Below, one piece after another: positions 59,941 to 64,000 of a stretch of DNA of 64,000 bases. The DNA is taken from assembly GCA_038182865.1 (NCBI GenBank), contig CP116226.1, positions 496,001 through 560,000 on the forward strand, in the 5' to 3' direction. Position 1 is the stretch's first letter, and every line of letters begins with the position of its first letter. The notes below the pieces were generated by a model. That model ran no database searches, had not been told where the DNA came from, and worked only from the letters and a program-made list of their open reading frames with translations. Source of the stretch: Microbacterium enclense (GTDB lineage Bacteria > Actinomycetota > Actinomycetes > Actinomycetales > Microbacteriaceae). The translations under genes and the position numbers were made by a program.

Positions 59941-62055
59941 TTACTCGCCCTTGTTCTTCTGGACGATCTCGTCGGCCACGGCCTTCGGGACGTCGGCGTA
60001 GCTGTCGAACTCCATCGAGTAGACCGCACGGCCCGAGGTCTTCGAGCGCAGGTCACCGATGTAGCCGAACATCTCGGACAGCGGCACGTTGGCCCGGACG
60101 ACCTTGACACCGGCGGCGTCTTCCATCGACTGGATCTGGCCACGACGCGAGTTCAGGTCGCCGATGACGTCGCCCATGTACTCCTCGGGAGTACGCACCT
60201 CGACGGCCATGATCGGCTCGAGGATGGTGGGGTTGGCCTTGCGGACCGCCTCCTTGAAGCCCATGGAGCCGGCGATCTTAAACGCCATTTCCGAGGAGTC
60301 GACGTCGTGCGAGGCACCGTCGAGGAGGATCGCCTTGACACCCACCATGGGGTAGCCGGCGAGCACGCCGACGTTCATGGCGTCCTGGAAGCCCTGGTCG
60401 GTCGGCGAGATGTACTCGCGCGGGATACGACCACCGGTGACCTTGTTCTCGAACTCGTAGGTCTTGTCGGCCGTGACCTCGAGGGGCTCGATCGCGAACT
60501 GGATCTTCGCGAACTGACCCGAACCACCGGTCTGCTTCTTGTGGGTGTAGTCGTGACGCTCGACCGCCTTGCGGATGGTCTCGCGGTACGCCACCTGGGG
60601 CTTTCCGACGTTGGCCTCGACCTTGAACTCGCGCTTCATGCGGTCGACCAGGATGTCGAGGTGGAGCTCGCCCATGCCCTTGATGACGGTCTGACCGGTC
60701 TCGGAGTTCTGCTCGACGCGGAACGTCGGGTCTTCCTCCGCGAGCTTCTGGATGGCGACACCCAGCTTCTCCTGGTCGGCCTTGGTCTTGGGCTCGATGG
60801 CGACCTCGATGACCGGCTCCGGGAACGTCATCGACTCGAGGACGACCTGGTTGGCCGGGTCGCACAGGGTGTCACCGGTGGTGGTGTCCTTCAGGCCGAT
60901 GACCGCGTAGATGTGACCGGCGGTGACCGAGTCGACCGGCATCTCCTTGTTGGCGTGCATCTGGAAGATCTTCCCGATGCGCTCCTTCTTGCCCTTGGTC
61001 GCGTTGACGACCTGGGCACCGGAGTCGAGGTGACCCGAGTAGACGCGGATGTAGGTGAGACGACCGAAGAACGGGTGCGTCACGATCTTGAACGCGAGAG
61101 CCGCGAAGGGCTCTTCACGGTCGGCGTGGCGCTCGATGACGATCTCTTCGTCCTTGGGGTCGTGCGCCTCGATGGCGGGCACGTCCAGGGGCGAGGGGAG
61201 GTAGTCGACCACCGCGTCGAGCATGGGCTGCACGCCGCGGTTCTTGAACGCCGACCCGCAGAGCACGGGGTAGAGCTCCGAGTTGATCGTCATCTTGCGG
61301 ATGGCGCCCTTGATCTCGGCGACCGTGAGCTCTTCGCCACCGAAGAACTTCTCGAGGAGGGCGTCGTCGGACTCGGCGACGGTCTCGAGGAGCTGCTGAC
61401 GGTACTCGGCGGCCTTGTCGGCGAGGTCGGCCGGGATCTCCTGGATCTCGTACTTCGCGCCCATGGTCACGTCACCCTTGGCGTCACCGGGCCAGACCAG
61501 CGCACGCATCTCGACGAGGTCGATGACACCGACGAAGTCGTTCTCGGCCCCGATGGGCAGCTGGATGACGAGCGGCTTGGCCTTCAGGCGGTTGACGATC
61601 GTGTCGACCGTGAAGTAGAAGTCGGCGCCCAGCTTGTCCATCTTGTTGACGAAGCAGATGCGGGGGACGTCGTACTTGTCGGCCTGACGCCACACGGTCT
61701 CGGACTGGGGCTCGACGCCCTCCTTGCCGTCGAAGACGGCGACGGCGCCATCGAGCACGCGCAGCGAGCGCTCGACCTCGACCGTGAAGTCGACGTGACC
61801 GGGGGTGTCGATGATGTTGATCTGGTTCTTGTCCCAGAAGCAGGTCACAGCAGCGGAGGTGATCGTGATGCCACGCTCCTGCTCCTGCTCCATCCAGTCG
61901 GTGGTCGCCGCACCATCGTGCGTCTCGCCGATCTTGTGGTTGACGCCCGTGTAGAACAGGATGCGCTCGGTCGTCGTGGTCTTGCCGGCATCGATGTGGG
62001 CCATGATGCCGATGTTGCGGACCTTATGCAGGTCGGTGAGCACGTCTTGTGCCAC
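59941..62055 (-). CDS. fusA: Translation elongation factor G
   Basis: GTPase catalysing ribosomal translocation and, with RRF, recycling. The 704-residue protein has G1 AHIDAGKTT (19-27), the RGITITSAAV switch, DTPGHVDF and NKMDKLGADF, then domains II-V (domain IV YRETIRKAVERHDYTHKKQTGG cut here as YRETIRKAVE). Start is GTG at 62055 with AAGGAAG upstream; the ATG 14 codons further up lacks support. Confidence 0.98.
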   Translation of the reverse strand: MAQDVLTDLHKVRNIGIMAHIDAGKTTTTERILFYTGVNHKIGETHDGAATTDWMEQEQERGITITSAAVTCFWDKNQINIIDTPGHVDFTVEVERSLRVLDGAVAVFDGKEGVEPQSETVWRQADKYDVPRICFVNKMDKLGADFYFTVDTIVNRLKAKPLVIQLPIGAENDFVGVIDLVEMRALVWPGDAKGDVTMGAKYEIQEIPADLADKAAEYRQQLLETVAESDDALLEKFFGGEELTVAEIKGAIRKMTINSELYPVLCGSAFKNRGVQPMLDAVVDYLPSPLDVPAIEAHDPKDEEIVIERHADREEPFAALAFKIVTHPFFGRLTYIRVYSGHLDSGAQVVNATKGKKERIGKIFQMHANKEMPVDSVTAGHIYAVIGLKDTTTGDTLCDPANQVVLESMTFPEPVIEVAIEPKTKADQEKLGVAIQKLAEEDPTFRVEQNSETGQTVIKGMGELHLDILVDRMKREFKVEANVGKPQVAYRETIRKAVERHDYTHKKQTGGSGQFAKIQFAIEPLEVTADKTYEFENKVTGGRIPREYISPTDQGFQDAMNVGVLAGYPMVGVKAILLDGASHDVDSSEMAFKIAGSMGFKEAVRKANPTILEPIMAVEVRTPEEYMGDVIGDLNSRRGQIQSMEDAAGVKVVRANVPLSEMFGYIGDLRSKTSGRAVYSMEFDSYADVPKAVADEIVQKNKGE

Positions 62056-62098
62056 GGGTGTCTTCCTTACCTGTTGGGAGGTTGATGCCGGGCCCATC

Positions 62099-62135
62099 GG
62101 CGGGTCCGAGACCGGGGTGCGGTCCGGGACCCGCC
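62099..62135 (-). terminator. Hairpin between rpsG and fusA
   Basis: GGCGGGTCC (62099-62107) pairs with GGACCCGCC (62127-62135), with further pairing possible inside the 19-nt loop. It occupies the short rpsG-fusA gap and may be an attenuator or an RNA processing site. Confidence 0.45.
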
Positions 62136-62142
62136 GCGGGTT

Positions 62143-62613
62143 TTACCAGCGGTAGTGTGCGAAGGCGCGGTTCGACTCGGCCATCTTGTGGGTGTCTTCG
62201 CGGCGCTTGACCGCGGCACCGAGGCCGTTCGAGGCGTCGAGGATCTCGTTCTGCAGACGCTCGGTCATCGTCTTCTCACGACGACCCTTGGCGTAGCTCA
62301 CGAGCCAGCGCAGCGCGAGGGTGTTCGCACGGTGCGGCTTGACCTCGACCGGAACCTGGTAGGTCGAGCCACCGACGCGGCGGCTCTTGACCTCGAGGGT
62401 GGGGCGCACGTTGTCGAGCGCCTTCTTGAGGGTGGCGACGGCGTCCTGGCTGTTCTTCGCCTCGACGCCCTTGAGGGCGTCGTACACGATCGATTCGGCG
62501 ATGGACTTCTTGCCGTCGACGAGGATCTTGTTGACCAGCTGGGTGACGACGGGAGCGCCGTAGACCGGGTCGTTGACGACGGGGCGCTTCGGGGCGGGAC
62601 CTTTACGAGGCAT
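62143..62613 (-). CDS. rpsG: 30S ribosomal protein S7
   Basis: Primary 16S-binding protein of the head; repressor of the str operon in E. coli. The standard 156-residue protein starts MPRKGPAPKRPVVNDPVYG and has the SRRVGGSTYQVPVEV rRNA-binding hairpin. 5 bp after rpsL. Confidence 0.98.
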   Translation of the reverse strand: MPRKGPAPKRPVVNDPVYGAPVVTQLVNKILVDGKKSIAESIVYDALKGVEAKNSQDAVATLKKALDNVRPTLEVKSRRVGGSTYQVPVEVKPHRANTLALRWLVSYAKGRREKTMTERLQNEILDASNGLGAAVKRREDTHKMAESNRAFAHYRW

Positions 62614-62618
62614 GGTTC

Positions 62619-62987
62619 TCAGCCCTTCTTCGCGCCGTAGCGGCTACGAGCCTGCTTACGGTTCTTGACAGCCTGGGTGTCGAGCGCACCGCGGACGATC
62701 TTGTAACGGACACCGGGGAGGTCTTTGACACGACCACCGCGGACGAGCACGAGGGAGTGCTCCTGCAGGTTGTGGCCCTCGCCGGGGATGTAGGCGGTGA
62801 CCTCGGTGCCGTTGCGCAGCTTCACGCGGGCGACCTTGCGCATGGCCGAGTTCGGCTTCTTGGGGGTCGTCGTGTACACGCGGGTGCACACGCCGGCCTG
62901 CTGGGGGTTCGACTTCAGCGCGGGAGCCTTGGTCTTCGAGACCTTCGGCGAGCGGCCCTTGCGAACCAACTGCTGAATGGTTGGCAC
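62619..62987 (-). CDS. rpsL: 30S ribosomal protein S12
   Basis: Decoding-centre protein. The 122-residue product starts MPTIQQLVRKGR from a GTG at 62987 with AAGGAGAG upstream. The two streptomycin-relevant loops have the usual wild-type lysines (TTTPKKPNSAMRK and GGRVKDLPGVRY), so a streptomycin-sensitive S12 is expected. First gene of the str operon. Confidence 0.98.
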   Translation of the reverse strand: MPTIQQLVRKGRSPKVSKTKAPALKSNPQQAGVCTRVYTTTPKKPNSAMRKVARVKLRNGTEVTAYIPGEGHNLQEHSLVLVRGGRVKDLPGVRYKIVRGALDTQAVKNRKQARSRYGAKKG

Positions 62988-63399
62988 GTTCTCTCCTTGT
63001 TTGGCTGGGCGCTCCCTCGCGGGCTCACCCAGGTGCTGCACGGTGACAGCGGTCGTGTCTCCCCCGATACGTCCCTCATCTTGCGATTCGTGACGTGTCG
63101 GGCTCACGTGTGATCCACCGCACGTCAGAATGATCAGACGCGATTGTGGTGGATATGCCGTGGGGGTGACCTGTTCGCAGATCAATCCCTGAGATGGTGC
63201 GAGCGTTGATCCGTTCGCCCCGCCCGAGGGCATGACGCACGGCGCGCGTGAACGCACACCCGCTCAATGATACGCGCTCATCGGGGGTGCGGGCAAACGT
63301 GCACGGGCCTCACGGGCTGAGAAGATCCCGGGTGCGACGACGCTCGGGGCGACCCGTCGCCGGCGATCCGTCTGCGACAGGCCGTGCCGGCCCCGCGGA
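62988..63399. other. 412-bp region upstream of the str operon
   Basis: No gene seen. It contains the str leader, the candidate promoter at 63267-63296 and, near its right end, the 3' flank of the partial gene at 63400. The leader of about 270 nt is long; no known ribosomal-protein leader structure was recognised. Confidence 0.5.
63267..63296 (-). promoter_or_regulatory. Candidate promoter of the str operon
   Basis: On the minus strand TTGCCC (63291-63296), 18 nt, TATCAT (63267-63272). The predicted start is near 63260, about 270 nt before rpsL. Confidence 0.55.
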
Positions 63400-64000
63400 T
63401 CACCCGATGAGCAGGACGAGCGCGACGACCGCGGCGGCGACGAGCAGGACGATCACGATTCCCGCCACGAGCAGCCGGCGTCCGTGACCGCGCCCCGATC
63501 GCGGTCGGACGGCAGCGGCATCCGGACGCTCGGGATACCGCGACGGCGGCGGCGGTGTCCGGGCCACGCGGACCACCCCGTCGGGCCGGGGCGCGTAGGT
63601 CTCGGTCGCGCCGATGCCGGGAGAGCGGGACTCTCTGGCCGCCCCCGACGGCGTCTCGGATCGCGGCGTGGCGTGTCCGGCCGTCGCGCGGCCGGCCGTC
63701 GCGCGGTCGGGGAGAGCGGGGCCGGCCGTCGCGCGGTCGGGGAGAGCGGGGTCGGCGGTCGGCCTTCGGCTCCCCCCTGTCGTGTCGTCGGCACCGGCCG
63801 TGGCGGGGGCCTCGCCCCGGCGACGTCGACGCGCGGTGGCGGTGTCGCCCGTGTCGTCCACCTCCGCCGCGGGGCGACGAGGGGCCGTTTCGGTGTCCCC
63901 CGTGTCGTACGGGTCCACCCGGGTGTGGCGGCGAATGGTCGCGGTGTCGTCGGCCGGGTCGCCGTTCCCCGGGTCGCCGTTCCCCGGGTCGCCGTTCGCA
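63400..64000 (-). CDS. Repeat-rich, C-terminally membrane-anchored protein (partial)
   Basis: The frame is open from the stop at 63400 to the window edge, so the N-terminus is missing. The visible 199 residues are low-complexity and disordered: GNGDP repeats at the window edge, DTGDT repeats, PALPDRATAG repeats, a Pro-rich stretch, then an Arg-rich segment and one C-terminal hydrophobic helix (about the last 26 residues). A tail-anchored membrane protein with a long cytoplasmic region is the likely topology. Function unknown. A GTG at 63918 could be an internal start but the repeats upstream continue in frame. Confidence 0.65.
   Translation of the reverse strand, partial: ANGDPGNGDPGNGDPADDTATIRRHTRVDPYDTGDTETAPRRPAAEVDDTGDTATARRRRRGEAPATAGADDTTGGSRRPTADPALPDRATAGPALPDRATAGRATAGHATPRSETPSGAARESRSPGIGATETYAPRPDGVVRVARTPPPPSRYPERPDAAAVRPRSGRGHGRRLLVAGIVIVLLVAAAVVALVLLIG
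63691..63750 (-). repeat. Perfect 30-bp tandem duplication
   Basis: The 30-bp unit at 63691-63720 is repeated exactly at 63721-63750, with a partial third copy just upstream (from about 63677). It encodes PALPDRATAG twice in the partial gene. Confidence 0.92.
63954..63998 (-). repeat. 15-bp tandem repeats at the window edge
   Basis: Three copies of CCGGGTCGCCGTTCC (63954-63968, 63969-63983, 63984-63998; the last differs at its final base) encode GNGDP repeats. The array may continue beyond the window. Confidence 0.9.

Noticed and set aside
59890..62085. A 731-codon open frame on the plus strand opposite fusA
   Set aside because: It mirrors the fusA coding region and has Asp/Leu/Val/Gly-rich composition typical of an antisense frame in GC-rich DNA. 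fusA is unmistakable on the other strand.

Overview
The window is one contiguous stretch of a very GC-rich actinobacterial chromosome. The ribosomal gene order, the N- or C-terminal Ala/Lys/Glu/Arg tails on several ribosomal proteins, the frequent GTG/TTG starts and the TAGNNT-type promoters (some directly abutting start codons) fit Microbacteriaceae, probably a Microbacterium-like organism. That assignment is an inference from style; no rRNA, tRNA or CRISPR array was seen.

Layout. Positions 1-15680, all on the minus strand, hold the S10-spc-alpha ribosomal supercluster read right to left: a promoter at about 15650-15677, then rpsJ-rplC-rplD-rplW-rplB-rpsS-rplV-rpsC-rplP-rpmC-rpsQ-rplN-rplX-rplE, a strong hairpin, rpsH-rplF-rplR-rpsE-rpmD-rplO, a second hairpin, secY-adk-map, a membrane-anchored DsbA-like thioredoxin gene, an infA promoter, infA-rpmJ-rpsM-rpsK, and the N-terminal two thirds of rpoA. 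At the other end, 58588-62987 is the str operon (rpsL-rpsG-fusA-tuf, minus strand), preceded by a partial gene for a repeat-rich tail-anchored protein.

Between tuf and rpsJ, where many bacteria have little or nothing, lies about 43 kb of surface-polysaccharide genes (about 15.7-58.5 kb). The left part has a small antitoxin-like helical protein, a Tat-secreted protein, an AraC-type regulator, a DUF4012 membrane protein with a coiled-coil/proline-repeat partner, a Wzz/BY-kinase with its low-molecular-weight tyrosine phosphatase, GDP-D-rhamnose synthesis (gmd, rmd), three GT4 glycosyltransferases and a frameshifted O-acetyltransferase. The middle has a second Tat-secreted protein, a 1532-residue secreted heparinase-type polysaccharide lyase with carbohydrate-binding modules, a glycosyltransferase, a pyruvyl transferase, a Wzx flippase and a Wzy/ligase-type polymerase. 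Next comes an unusual group: a nucleotidyltransferase, a PqqD-like protein, a second Wzz/BY-kinase, an HprK-like kinase fused to a PqqD-like domain, and a signal peptidase I. The right part has a GT-C type membrane glycosyltransferase, VanZ, GT2, GtrA, a second DUF4012 protein, a DUF1972-type glycosyltransferase, a hexapeptide acyltransferase, another GT4, a second Wzy/ligase and a second flippase.

How it fits together. The set looks like two Wzx/Wzy assembly lines (two flippases, two polymerases/ligases, two tyrosine autokinases, two DUF4012 proteins) sharing one sugar-nucleotide branch and one phosphatase. No priming phosphoglycosyltransferase and no GDP-mannose pyrophosphorylase are visible, so the first lipid-linked sugar and the GDP-mannose supply must come from elsewhere. 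The most interesting part is the nucleotidyltransferase / PqqD / HprK-PqqD fusion / signal peptidase group at 41.7-46.5 kb: kinase, PqqD-like and nucleotidyltransferase families are known together from peptide-modifying (lasso-type) and HprK-related systems, but here they sit in an exopolysaccharide locus with no recognisable peptide precursor or cyclase.
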